64,000 nt of DNA, taken from the NCBI GenBank assembly GCA_964414785.1, contig CAYPXZ010000015.1, forward strand, positions 1 through 64,000, given 5' to 3'. How positions within the stretch are numbered: position 1 is the stretch's first letter; every line of letters starts with the position of its first letter. The position numbers and the translations under genes are program-made. The DNA is from Palsa-1447 sp964414785 (GTDB lineage: Bacteria > Verrucomicrobiota > Verrucomicrobiia > Opitutales > Opitutaceae). The notes beneath the pieces were generated by a model. That model did no database searches, had not been told where the DNA came from, and worked only from the letters and a program-made list of their open reading frames with translations. Shown piece by piece: positions 40,397 through 49,385 of this stretch.

Positions 40397-42418
40397 TCAG
40401 GGCTGCGGGGCGCGCTTCCACAGGCCCACCCGGCGCCCGTCCTCGTGCTCGCTGCTGTAGGTGAGGATGTCGCACCAGATGTACTCGGGGCTGACGGACT
40501 TGTTCACCTTCACCCAGAGCTCCGGCGTGTCGTCCGGGCGGTACCACGTGACGTAGTCGATCCCCTGCGCCATGAGCCACTTGCCCGCGTCCGGCATCTC
40601 GCCGCTGTAGAAGCTCACAAGCCTCTCATGCCTCCTCCTGAGGTCCTCGCGGAATTCCCTCCACAGGAGCTCGTGCCCGTACCAGCCCAGCCACATGCGC
40701 TGGCCGGCGAAGAGCGGGATCACGGCCGAGTTGGTGAAGGCGCCCTCCTTGTCCGGGCGCTCGATCACGACCCCGGGCTTCTCGACCTTGAGTCTGCCGA
40801 GCATGAGGCGCGGGAACTCCTCCTTGGTGAGGTAGGTGGTGCCCTCGATCTTCCCGATCGACGACCTGGGTCCGCCGAGGAAGGGCCGCCAGAGGTCGAA
40901 TATGTAAAAGCAGGGGTAGAGGCAGAAAAGGAGGCCGGCGATGCGCACCCAGCGCCGGCGCACCTGCTCGAGCACCAGGGGCCCGAGGGTCATCAGGGCG
41001 CCGGCCGCCACCCACGGCCACCACTTGAGCGTCGTGTTGAACCGGTCGTACATCCCCGAGTAGATGTCATCCACGTAGAAATACTCCGAGAAGAGCAGGA
41101 ACGTGAGCCAGAGGACGCCGAGTCGGCGGCCCAGCTGGCTCCCGGAGAAGAGGCCGAGCACGATCAGCGCGATCGTGGGGAGCATGAAGAGCAGAAGCAT
41201 GAGCGGAGGGGTGTGCTCGCTCCAGGGGACCAACCTGAGCGCGGCGCCGTAACCCGCCGCCGAGGACGTGAATACCGAGAGGTAGACCCACGCGAGAAGC
41301 CAGACGACCGCGGCGCCCCCCGCGACGGCCGGGATGAGACGGCGCCAGTCGGCATAGTTCACCGCGAGCCACGCGAGGACCCCGATCGCCTGCAGGGGAA
41401 GGACCCAGGTGTTGGCAAGGAGCGTCCACGTGAGCGTGCAGCCCGCGATGACGGCGTAACGGCTCTGGCGCGTGCGGGACGCCAGGATCATCGCCATGGC
41501 GCAGAGCCCGAGGAGGTAGTAACCCGAGAGCGGGGCATGGTAGTCGCCGAGGTATATGGAGTACGCGTAGGGCTCCCCCGGGAGTTCTAGGTGCTCGTAC
41601 TTGGCCTGGTAGGCCTTTAGCCACGGGCCCAGGGGCGCCTTGTCCATGGGCGCGCTCCCGATGAAGCGCATGCTTGTCCACGGCAGGACGTCGTTGTCCG
41701 TCAGGTGGACGAGGAGCGTCATCCCCATGCCGCCGAAGACGAAGCCAAAGATGATGAGCGCCCTTACCCAGGTTTTTCGCGCCACCATGCACACGGCGCC
41801 CGCGAACGCCGTGCCACCGAGGGCTATCAGAAGGCAGAGCGCTATATTGTAGCATTCGCCGGTCTGAAGCCCGAGGACCCGGCCCATCAATGCCGCCCCG
41901 TAATGCTGGAAGCTGTAATACTGCGTCGACAGGTAGGGGTGCAGCCAGGCATCCGGCACCGGTATCGTCTCCCCGGTGTAATAGCTGCAGATGTAGGAGA
42001 AATCGGCGATCTTCTCCGACGAGCCATCGATATCCGGTGCGGTGAACCTCCAGAGCATGGCGTAGAGGAAAATCCCCGCCCCTATTCCCAGGCATCCCGC
42101 CACCCGCCGGGGGGCGAATTCCTCGCGCCAGGCACTCAGAATGGAGGCGCCCCGAGGGCCGAGCTTGGCCGGCTCCCACGAGACCATGCTCAGCCCTATC
42201 ATCGCGACCGAAACAATCGTCGAGAATTGCCCCAAGACCGAAAGCCTGGGACCGAGGCCATGGTGGCACTCGATTGCGTAAATTACTGTGACTGCAAGGA
42301 TTGGGCCGGCCGCCACGGCGAACCACCGGTTGCGCCAGTATAGGCCCGCAATCAGCATGAGGCCCCAGAGATTGACACCGAGCAGCGTCAGCGCAAAGAG
42401 CAGGCCTAGGTGTTGCAT
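40397..42418 (-). CDS. DUF2298-like polytopic membrane protein
   Basis: A 673-residue inner-membrane protein with about 12 hydrophobic helices and a soluble C-terminal part (about 520-673). SYYTGETIPVPDAWLHPYL and IYLGDYHAPLSGYYLLGLC resemble the loops of DUF2298 (Chlor_Arch_YYY) proteins. Those look like GT-C-fold glycosyltransferases with an external acidic/histidine motif. Related proteins are thought to use lipid-linked sugars; that is inference. It converges with glf, leaving eight bases, and is consistent with an envelope glycan role. Confidence 0.65.
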   Translation of the reverse strand: MQHLGLLFALTLLGVNLWGLMLIAGLYWRNRWFAVAAGPILAVTVIYAIECHHGLGPRLSVLGQFSTIVSVAMIGLSMVSWEPAKLGPRGASILSAWREEFAPRRVAGCLGIGAGIFLYAMLWRFTAPDIDGSSEKIADFSYICSYYTGETIPVPDAWLHPYLSTQYYSFQHYGAALMGRVLGLQTGECYNIALCLLIALGGTAFAGAVCMVARKTWVRALIIFGFVFGGMGMTLLVHLTDNDVLPWTSMRFIGSAPMDKAPLGPWLKAYQAKYEHLELPGEPYAYSIYLGDYHAPLSGYYLLGLCAMAMILASRTRQSRYAVIAGCTLTWTLLANTWVLPLQAIGVLAWLAVNYADWRRLIPAVAGGAAVVWLLAWVYLSVFTSSAAGYGAALRLVPWSEHTPPLMLLLFMLPTIALIVLGLFSGSQLGRRLGVLWLTFLLFSEYFYVDDIYSGMYDRFNTTLKWWPWVAAGALMTLGPLVLEQVRRRWVRIAGLLFCLYPCFYIFDLWRPFLGGPRSSIGKIEGTTYLTKEEFPRLMLGRLKVEKPGVVIERPDKEGAFTNSAVIPLFAGQRMWLGWYGHELLWREFREDLRRRHERLVSFYSGEMPDAGKWLMAQGIDYVTWYRPDDTPELWVKVNKSVSPEYIWCDILTYSSEHEDGRRVGLWKRAPQP

Positions 42419-42535
42419 GCGTTTCTACGGTAACTACGTATTACGATTGTTTGACGCAGAATTGCGTTGAAAGGCCGTTCTAAGTGCAATGCAATTACGA
42501 CAAGCAGAGTCAGGTCCCCAAGGCAGCAACTAATC

Positions 42536-43150
42536 GTGCAAAGCTTCAATTCCGTTTCAACGCTTGTGCCCTCTAAGGGTTCTCGCCGCGACGGCGTCCG
42601 GCGTGGATTCACGCTCGTGGAGGTCATGGTTGCGACGGTTTTGCTTGCGACGATGATCGTGAGCATCCTGGCGGTGCTGATCGGGGCCTACCGGGTCGCC
42701 GCCAAGGCGCGGCTGGCCGACCATGCACGCTTCGTCATCAAGTCCATGGCGGACCAGTTCCTCACCCAGCAGACCACCGACGGCGGCGGCAACACGCTCG
42801 CTCTCTTTACACCTACGGTTGACCCCAGTGGCAACCTGACCCCGCTCGGGGACGGACTCAGTTGGGACAATGGCAACCCCGCCGGGGTGAACGGCAATAA
42901 CCAGATCCCCTACTTTACGGTTGTGCTGGCGGACACGACGGGGGGGCTCCCTGTGACGGCCCAGGTGACCCGGACGGTGGAATGGGTCGACGGGAATTAT
43001 TCGGGGGCCCCGGGGACGCCCACCCTAATCAACCAGGTGAGCGCCATGTCCGCAGGCTACATGCTGATGGGGACGTTCACGATTACCTATAAGTTCCTGG
43101 GCCAGCAGGCGCCTCCTCTTTCGATCACCGCTGTGCGGGCCGTGCCATGA
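42536..43150 (+). CDS. Minor pilin-like protein (PilV type)
   Basis: A 204-residue protein with a type IV prepilin leader ending RRG and the cleavage site G/FTLVEVMVATVLLATM, with glutamate at mature position 5. The rest is a small beta-rich domain. GTG 42536 is chosen because it gives a 24-residue leader similar to that of the next gene and follows a possible AAGG site; GTG 42566 and the TTG at 42467 are alternatives. The stop overlaps the next start by ATGA. Order and sizes of the three genes resemble the pilV-pilW-pilX minor-pilin operon. Confidence 0.82.
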   Translation: MQSFNSVSTLVPSKGSRRDGVRRGFTLVEVMVATVLLATMIVSILAVLIGAYRVAAKARLADHARFVIKSMADQFLTQQTTDGGGNTLALFTPTVDPSGNLTPLGDGLSWDNGNPAGVNGNNQIPYFTVVLADTTGGLPVTAQVTRTVEWVDGNYSGAPGTPTLINQVSAMSAGYMLMGTFTITYKFLGQQAPPLSITAVRAVP

Positions 43151-45207
43151 TCTTCCGCCGCAAGTGCTCCCCCCAGGGCAGCGAAGGCGCCTCAAAGAAG
43201 GCTCCGAAGGTCGGATTCACGATGGTGGAGATGGTCGTGACTCTCGGCGTCGCCTGCATCCTGATGATCGCGGTCGTCGCCTTCCTTGTGAACGGCATGG
43301 TCAGCACGGCAAAGACCACCGCGATCAACGATACCACGGCGAAGGGACGCTACGTGTTCGAGCATTTCTCGAGGGAGATGGCCCGCGCGACCGACATGAC
43401 GGCCTCAAATTTCACGGGAGGCCCGCCGACGCCCACACCTGGGTTCACCCAGTTCTCGACGTTCAACTACTTCATAACGATCGAGGAGCGCGCGATAGTG
43501 AAGACCTCGACCCCGGTCACAAACAACTCCATCGTACTGACGCTTCCCGACGCTCCGTCCCCCCCCGACAATCTCATTCCGCAGGTGGGAGACTATATCA
43601 AGCTTCCCGGGGTAAACCTGGGGCTTAACGGCGTCCAAATCACCGGGGTAAGCGGAGGGACGCCGCCGGCGGACTGGACCATCACCCTGCCGGGGCAGAT
43701 CTACACCCTCGCAGGCCTCGGATCGGGCGCGCCGGATATCACCCAGAATTCGGTCGCGACGATCGAGCGCCAGCGCTCCTATTCTATCCAGACGGATCCG
43801 ACCACGCACGACACGCAGCTCTGGTGGTACCCCGCCACCTCGAGTCTGCCGCCGACGGTGGTCGTGGCCAAGTCCCTGCCCACGGCGGGGGGCGCCCCGT
43901 ACCCGTTCTCGGCCCAGCCCAAGGTGGCAGGCAGCTCGACCGTGTACGTCGCCGTCAACCTGGCGCTCTCCAACCCCACGACGGAGAAGGTCCAGGTCCA
44001 GGCCGGCCAGTCGAGCTTCTACTCGAACAACTCGGTCAACGCCGTCTTTGCCAACAGGAGCACGGCAACGACCGATTTCGTCACCAACATCACGCCGACC
44101 CCGGTTCCGACCCCGACACCGTCGCCGTCGCCCACCCCTTCGCCCACGCCGACACCGTCGCCCACGCCGTCACCCACCCCGACACCCTCGCCGACCGCGA
44201 CCCCGACCCCGTCGCCCACCCACACACCTTCGCCGACCCCGACTCCGACGTTGGCCCCGACTGCTACCCCGACTCCGTCGCCCACGCCGACGCCGACGCC
44301 GACCCACACCCCGACGCCCTCGCCGACCCCGACACCCTCGCCGTCGCCGACCCCGACGCCGTCACCCACGCATACCCCGTCGCCGACACCGTCGCCGACA
44401 CCAACGCCCTCGCCCACTCCTTCGCCCACGCACACTCCGTCGCCGACGCCGACTCCGACTCCGTCACCGACGCCAACTCCGTCTCCCACGCATACCCCGT
44501 CGCCGACACCGTCGCCCACGCCGACCCCGACGCCGACGCCGACCCACACTCCGACTCCGTCACCCACACCCACGCCGACGCCGTCACCGACGCACACGCC
44601 GTCGCCCACCCCGTCGCCCACACCGACGCCGTCGCCGACCCATACGCCGTCGCCGACTCCGTCGCCGACGCCCACACCTACCCCGTCGCCGACGCATACG
44701 CCTTCACCGACGCCCTCGCCCACGCCGACGCCGACACCTTCGCCGACGCCCACACCTTCGCCGACGCACACGCCGTCACCGACTCCCTCGCCGACACCCT
44801 CACCGACGCCGACCCCGACGCATACGCCGACGCCTTCGCCCACTCCGACGCCGACGCCTTCGCCGACGCCCACACCGTCGCCCACCCACACTCCGTCGCC
44901 GACGCCTTCGCCGACACCGACTCCGTCGCCCACGCCGACACCCACGCACACTCCGTCGCCCACACCGACGCCATCGCCCACGCCGACGCCCACACCGTCG
45001 CCGACGCATACGCCTTCGCCCACGCCGTCGCCGACGCCGTCGCCGACGCCCACTCCGTCGCCCACACCGACACCGTCGCCCACGCCGACGCCGACGCCGA
45101 CCCATACGCCGACGCCGTCACCGACTCCGACACCGACACCCACGTCGGTCACGCCCACGCCGACACCGTCGCCCACACCGACGCCGACGCCGCCGCCTGA
45201 CGGTTAG
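43147..45207 (+). CDS. Minor pilin-like protein (PilW type) with giant Thr/Ser-Pro tail
   Basis: A 686-residue protein. Residues 1-23 form a prepilin leader (KKAPKVG) followed by FTMVEMVVTLGVACILMIAV; residues 24-315 are a PilW-like globular part with many beta strands. From T316 to near the end (369 residues) the chain is almost only TP, SP and HTP dipeptides, ending PPPDG. Such tails are stiff polyproline-like rods and often glycosylated in bacteria; presenting the tail outside a pilus tip is inference. The DNA of the tail is highly repetitive, so its length may vary between strains or be misassembled. Confidence 0.85.
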   Translation: MIFRRKCSPQGSEGASKKAPKVGFTMVEMVVTLGVACILMIAVVAFLVNGMVSTAKTTAINDTTAKGRYVFEHFSREMARATDMTASNFTGGPPTPTPGFTQFSTFNYFITIEERAIVKTSTPVTNNSIVLTLPDAPSPPDNLIPQVGDYIKLPGVNLGLNGVQITGVSGGTPPADWTITLPGQIYTLAGLGSGAPDITQNSVATIERQRSYSIQTDPTTHDTQLWWYPATSSLPPTVVVAKSLPTAGGAPYPFSAQPKVAGSSTVYVAVNLALSNPTTEKVQVQAGQSSFYSNNSVNAVFANRSTATTDFVTNITPTPVPTPTPSPSPTPSPTPTPSPTPSPTPTPSPTATPTPSPTHTPSPTPTPTLAPTATPTPSPTPTPTPTHTPTPSPTPTPSPSPTPTPSPTHTPSPTPSPTPTPSPTPSPTHTPSPTPTPTPSPTPTPSPTHTPSPTPSPTPTPTPTPTHTPTPSPTPTPTPSPTHTPSPTPSPTPTPSPTHTPSPTPSPTPTPTPSPTHTPSPTPSPTPTPTPSPTPTPSPTHTPSPTPSPTPSPTPTPTHTPTPSPTPTPTPSPTPTPSPTHTPSPTPSPTPTPSPTPTPTHTPSPTPTPSPTPTPTPSPTHTPSPTPSPTPSPTPTPSPTPTPSPTPTPTPTHTPTPSPTPTPTPTSVTPTPTPSPTPTPTPPPDG
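44092..45198 (+). repeat. 1.1-kb minisatellite coding (T/S)P repeats
   Basis: A run of six-base units such as CCGACG, CCGTCG, CCCACG and CCGACC encodes TPTPSPTPTP and recurrent SPTHTPSPTP blocks. Codon third positions vary, so the units are not exact copies. No stop codon occurs in long stretches of any frame on either strand, which creates large false frames, including a GVGDGV-type one on the minus strand. Confidence 0.95.
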
Positions 45208-45220
45208 AATCCCGCAGACC

Positions 45221-47302
45221 ATGAAGAAGAAATTGTTCGGTCGAGATTCGCGCCGAGGCAGTGCCCTGTTGGCTGCAATGATAGTGATCCTGATCCTCTC
45301 ATTTGCGGCCGCGGGCGTGCTGTCGTACAGCCTCACCACCTACAGGAACTCAAGGCGCCAGATCCTGCTGGACCAGGCGAAGATCATCGCCGACAGCGAG
45401 ATGGAGAATCTCTATTTTCAGTGGAATGAGCTGATCCGGCGCAAGACGCCGATCGCCACCGTCCAGAGCACCCCGCCGCTCGGCGGCGGCAGCGGCCTTT
45501 TGGCGACCACAAACACCTTTCCCTTCCTCACGACGCTGAGCACTTCGGGCTGGACCATCTACCGTTCGCTCACGTGGAACCAGATTCCCGGGACGCCCGA
45601 CGGGAGCGCCACGGGAATCATGCCGGGCACCGTCAACCAGCTCGGCAAGAATTTCTACTTCACCGCGAAGACATCGGCGACCATCGCCTCCCCGCTTTTC
45701 GGGACGATCACCTACCATTCGGGCCGGCACTTCCAGTACACGAGCACCTCGCTCTTCCAGTTCGCCGTGTTCTACCAGGGCGACCTTGAGATGGCGCCCG
45801 GTAGCAATATGCAGATCCTGGGGCCGATCGCCACGAATGCGAGCGCCTACCTGGGCACCCTCCCGGGCATCACGCTCACCCTCGCCTCGAGCGTCTACTA
45901 CTTCCAGAATTACAACGGGGCATCCGACCCGCTCACGGGTGAGACGGACGCCCTCACGGGCACGGGCTACAACGACCCGATCTACAACCCGAACCCCTCC
46001 GGGGCAGCCCCGTCGCAGGCCGCCGAGCGAGCGCTCCAGGTATCCAAGCTCTCGTCGCAGGCCAACTTCGTGGGTGACGTCAACGTGACCAACGACCTCG
46101 CCGCTGGATCACCTTACCTAGCCGCGTACACGAACCAAAACGGGCAGGTCGACGCCAACGAGATCTTCCGGGCCGTCATCGCGCCGCCGCCGACGGACCC
46201 CATAACCCACGCCCTGTTGACCGAGGACCCGCTCGTCGCCGCGAGCCGCATGTACAACGCGGCCGGGATCCTGATAACGGTGGAGCAGACAACGTCCGGG
46301 GGCGCGCCGACGATCCATGTCGGCGGCCTGCAGTCCGACGGCTCGATCAATACGACCGCCTACGACACCGATTTCGCGACGACGATCCACACCGGCGCCA
46401 CGACGGCACCAGGAAACGCGGCATCCGACATCATCTCGGGAGTCGTTCGCAGCCAGATCGTGGACCCCCGCGAGGAGCTCAATGGAAAGACCGCCGTCAA
46501 CCTGACGACGATCGACGTCGCCAACCTGAAGAACGCCCTGACGACCGCGATGGCCGGGGACACGAACCTAGCCGCGAATTACAACGGTGTCGTCTATGTG
46601 TACGACAAGACCAACAACACCAATCTCGGGGGCGCCGCGACCACCACGCTCAATGGCGTCCGCATCATCAACGCCACGGCGACCCCCACCTATAACGACC
46701 CGAGCGGCAATCCGCTCGGCTTCACCTTGGTCTCGGACAACGGCGTCTATGTTCAGGGCGACTATAACACGGCCCAGGTCACAATCGGCGGCGTGCAGCA
46801 GAGCAACCCCTCGGGCATCATGGGTGACGCCGTCACCGCGCTCTCCGAGGGATGGAATCCCGCGCATTCGGGCCTGACCTACGACCAGCGCCAGGCCACC
46901 CAGAGCACCCAGGGGCTTGCGGCCAACCATCCGCCGGGCATGGAAATCGACGCCGCAATCCTCACGGGAAACACCCCGACCAACACCACCGTCACCCCTA
47001 ACATCAAGAGCGGCGGCGCGCAGAACCTGGTCCGCCTCATGGAGGACTGGTACACGCCGACAACGACCCCTGCCGGCGGCCTCCAGCTGACGGTCAACGG
47101 CTCGATGGGACAGCTTTTCAGCTCGAAATACTTCCAGGGACCCTGGGTGGGGACGGGAACGATGCCGGGCATCGGCAACGACCGGGTCTACTACCAGCCC
47201 CACGCGCGCAATTTCAATTACGACCTCCATTTCCAGTCCCATACGCCCGCTGGGTCGCCTGTGGTGACCAAGTTCCACAAGGGTGATTTCTTCTTCTGGT
47301 GA
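45221..47302 (+). CDS. PilX-like pilus assembly protein, large
   Basis: A 693-residue protein beginning MKKKLFGRDSRRGSALLAAM with one N-terminal helix (IVILILSFAAAGVLSYSLTT) of the PilX_N kind and RQILLDQAKIIADSEMENL after it. The remaining 630 residues are beta-rich and Asn/Thr-rich, with no catalytic signature seen. It starts 13 bases after the PilW-like stop. It is several times larger than canonical PilX (about 200 residues), so it may form an extended tip structure. The frame continues upstream through the repeat, but that part is a shadow; ATG 45221 is the real start. Confidence 0.8.
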   Translation: MKKKLFGRDSRRGSALLAAMIVILILSFAAAGVLSYSLTTYRNSRRQILLDQAKIIADSEMENLYFQWNELIRRKTPIATVQSTPPLGGGSGLLATTNTFPFLTTLSTSGWTIYRSLTWNQIPGTPDGSATGIMPGTVNQLGKNFYFTAKTSATIASPLFGTITYHSGRHFQYTSTSLFQFAVFYQGDLEMAPGSNMQILGPIATNASAYLGTLPGITLTLASSVYYFQNYNGASDPLTGETDALTGTGYNDPIYNPNPSGAAPSQAAERALQVSKLSSQANFVGDVNVTNDLAAGSPYLAAYTNQNGQVDANEIFRAVIAPPPTDPITHALLTEDPLVAASRMYNAAGILITVEQTTSGGAPTIHVGGLQSDGSINTTAYDTDFATTIHTGATTAPGNAASDIISGVVRSQIVDPREELNGKTAVNLTTIDVANLKNALTTAMAGDTNLAANYNGVVYVYDKTNNTNLGGAATTTLNGVRIINATATPTYNDPSGNPLGFTLVSDNGVYVQGDYNTAQVTIGGVQQSNPSGIMGDAVTALSEGWNPAHSGLTYDQRQATQSTQGLAANHPPGMEIDAAILTGNTPTNTTVTPNIKSGGAQNLVRLMEDWYTPTTTPAGGLQLTVNGSMGQLFSSKYFQGPWVGTGTMPGIGNDRVYYQPHARNFNYDLHFQSHTPAGSPVVTKFHKGDFFFW

Positions 47303-48497
47303 CGAGGGGGCGGGGGCCGGGAGCGCACCCGCGGCTCGGCCGGCCGGAGGCGGCGGTGAGGCTGGGCGGCTAGCCTGGGTCGACCAGCTCAGGACGATTG
47401 CGATCGTCCTGGTCGTGAACATGCACGCCTGCGTGACCTACAGCCACGTCGGCAGCTGGTATGTCATGGAGCAGCCGGAGCCGGACGTTCTGACGCGGAT
47501 CGCCTTCATGTTCTGGCAGGGACACCTCCAGTCCTTCTTCATGGGGATCCTTTTTCTTGTAGGCGGGTATTTTGCCCAGGGCTCGCTTCGCCGACGCGGG
47601 GCCTCCGGGTTCCTTCGCGAACGCCTTGTTAGGCTGGGGGTCCCGGCGCTCTTCTACATGGTGGCGCTCAACCCCCTCATCAACATCGTGATCAACCCCA
47701 ACGGAGACCGGTACGGTTCCCTTGGCGCCGCCTACGTGAGGTACCTCGCAACCTTCAGGTTCCTCGGTGGAAGCGGGCCCATGTGGTTTGCCGTGGCCCT
47801 CTTGGCGTTCTGCGCCGGTCTGGTCGTGTGGCGGCGATTCCGGCCCGAGTCGGGGGCCCGCAGCGAGGGGAAGTCCGCGGTTCCGGGCCCGCGGGCACTG
47901 GCGCTATGGGCCCTTGCCCTGGTCGCATCGACCTTCCTCGTTCGCACGGTGCAGCCCATCGGGCAATCGGTGCTGAACATGCAGCTGTGCTTCTTCCCGC
48001 AGTATATCCTCGCCTTCGCGGCGGGAGTCGAGGCCTCGAAGGGCGGCTGGCTGCAGGCGATCGCCCGCTCGGCCCTGGCGCGCCGCGCCGGATGGGCGGC
48101 CCTCGTCCTGGGGCCCGTCGCGCTCGCGGCCGTCCTCATGGGCGCGGGCGTGGCGCAGGGCAAGGGGCTCGACACCCTTGTCGGCGGCTGGAAGCTGCCG
48201 GCGCTCGGCCTTGCTGCATGGGAACAGCTCGCTGGCCTTGGCCTGGGCCTTGGCGCCCTCTCCTTCTGCTCCCGCAGGCTCGACCAGTCGACAGCCCTTT
48301 CCCGCTGGCTCGCCGACCGTTCATTCGGCGTGTACCTGCTTCATCCGGTCGCGCTCGTCCTTCTCACGGTCGCGTTTCGCCCGCTGCAGGCGGATCCTTT
48401 CTTGAAGGTGTCATTGCTGACCGGCGCGGGCCTTGGGGTGAGCTACATGGCCTCGGACCTGGTCCGGCGGGTGCCCCTGTTTCGGGCCATGCTCTAA
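47283..48497 (+). CDS. Membrane acyltransferase (OafA/YrhL-like, Acyl_transf_3)
   Basis: A 404-residue inner-membrane protein with about ten helices. RLAWVDQLRTIAIVLVVNMH corresponds to the family's first helix with an early histidine; FRFLGGSGPMWFAVALL and FGVYLLHPVALVLL are also family-type. Such enzymes acetylate or succinylate surface sugars using an acyl-CoA on the inside. GTG 47283 overlaps the pilus gene by 20 bases, so the two may be translationally linked, although a later start is possible because the first 28 residues are low-complexity Gly/Ala. Confidence 0.82.
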   Translation: MISSSGDEGAGAGSAPAARPAGGGGEAGRLAWVDQLRTIAIVLVVNMHACVTYSHVGSWYVMEQPEPDVLTRIAFMFWQGHLQSFFMGILFLVGGYFAQGSLRRRGASGFLRERLVRLGVPALFYMVALNPLINIVINPNGDRYGSLGAAYVRYLATFRFLGGSGPMWFAVALLAFCAGLVVWRRFRPESGARSEGKSAVPGPRALALWALALVASTFLVRTVQPIGQSVLNMQLCFFPQYILAFAAGVEASKGGWLQAIARSALARRAGWAALVLGPVALAAVLMGAGVAQGKGLDTLVGGWKLPALGLAAWEQLAGLGLGLGALSFCSRRLDQSTALSRWLADRSFGVYLLHPVALVLLTVAFRPLQADPFLKVSLLTGAGLGVSYMASDLVRRVPLFRAML

Positions 48498-48587
48498 GCC
48501 CACGGCACGGGCACGGGCCCCGACTTGCCGGGGGAACACGGGGGGTGTATCCTTTGTCTTCAGCAGACGTCATCAACCACGTAAGCC

Positions 48588-49340
48588 ATGAATACTAAGG
48601 TCCTGCTCCTCATCCCTGCGGCACTCGCGTTTTTCGCGCCTTCCCGAGCCGATGCCTATGTCGGCTTCCGGCTAAACCTGGCCGTGCCGCTCTTCTATCC
48701 ATCATACGGATATTATTATCCGCAACCCGTTTACGCGCATCCGGTTGCCTATTCCGCTCCGCTCCGAGCCGAGGGTGAGCAGATAACGCCGGCCCCGGGG
48801 CCGGGTTACGTCTGGATCGCAGGCCATTGGTCCAACAATGCCCAGCGCTGGGTCTGGCTCGCGGGCCACTGGGAGCTCCCGCCCTCGCCAAGCGCCGTCT
48901 GGGTCGCCGGCCACTGGGCCCAGGCGAACGGAGGCTGGCTCTGGATCAATGACACCTGGACGGTGGGAGGCGCTGCGGCGCCCGATGCCCCCCCTTTGGC
49001 CCCCTCGTCGCCAGCCGTGGGCCCGGCCCAGCCGCCGGCGCCCCCGGCGCAGCCGCCCGGAACGGCGGTGGTACCGGTGCCTTCGACGCCTCCCCCGGCC
49101 CCTGAGATGGCCGACGGAACCGTTGTTGAGAACGAGCCCCCGGCCCCTGTCGCCGAATACGTCCCGGTAAGCCCCTATCCCGACTACGTTTGGATAGGCG
49201 GATACTGGGGCTGGCACGGCGGATGGTACTGGACGGCCGGCCGTTTTGCGCCGAGGCCGCACCACGGCGCCGTGTGGCTTTCCGGCGGGTGGGTCCACGC
49301 CGGCCGCGGATGGGCATGGCACGGCGGCCACTGGCGTTAA
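48588..49340 (+). CDS. YXWGXW-repeat exported protein
   Basis: A 250-residue protein with signal peptide (VLLLIPAALAFFAPSRADA). It has six short aromatic repeats of the type YVWIAGHW, WVWLAGHW, VWVAGHWAQ, YVWIGGYWGW, VWLSGGWV and WAWHGGHW, split by a Pro/Ala-rich linker (about 130-190). This matches the YXWGXW repeat family. The role of the family is not known to me; it is probably periplasmic or on the surface. Followed by a perfect palindrome before the VirD4-like gene. Confidence 0.85.
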   Translation: MNTKVLLLIPAALAFFAPSRADAYVGFRLNLAVPLFYPSYGYYYPQPVYAHPVAYSAPLRAEGEQITPAPGPGYVWIAGHWSNNAQRWVWLAGHWELPPSPSAVWVAGHWAQANGGWLWINDTWTVGGAAAPDAPPLAPSSPAVGPAQPPAPPAQPPGTAVVPVPSTPPPAPEMADGTVVENEPPAPVAEYVPVSPYPDYVWIGGYWGWHGGWYWTAGRFAPRPHHGAVWLSGGWVHAGRGWAWHGGHWR

Positions 49341-49359
49341 ACGCGGCCTGCGCCGGGCA

Positions 49360-49379
49360 TTATTAGACTTGTCTAATAA
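49360..49379. promoter_or_regulatory. Perfect 20-bp palindrome TTATTAGACTTGTCTAATAA
   Basis: Nine-base arms around a TT centre. It ends six bases before the TTG start of the VirD4-like gene, so a bound protein would block initiation of transcription or translation. A copy of the 14-base core lies at 51518-51531. The symmetry is that of a dimeric regulator site; it can also be read as a short terminator-like hairpin for the preceding gene. Confidence 0.65.
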
Positions 49380-49385
49380 GGTGCG

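Noticed and set aside
41067..42326. Long alternative minus-strand frame inside the DUF2298-like gene
   Set aside because: Its composition is Arg/Gly/Pro-rich without hydrophobic helices; the frame 40397-42418 encodes a coherent polytopic membrane protein.
44019..45176. Long minus-strand frame rich in GVGDGV repeats
   Set aside because: It is the reverse reading of the (T/S)P repeat. The plus-strand frame has a prepilin leader, proper start and operon position, so the minus frame is a by-product of low complexity.
44092..45198. CRISPR-like array
   Set aside because: There are no constant-length repeats with unique spacers; the units are short, in frame and encode a continuous protein tail.
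44048..45220. Upstream extension of the PilX-like gene through the repeat (Arg/Pro-rich)
   Set aside because: The extension has no stop only because the repeat lacks stops in every frame. ATG 45221 gives a normal pilin-type N terminus.
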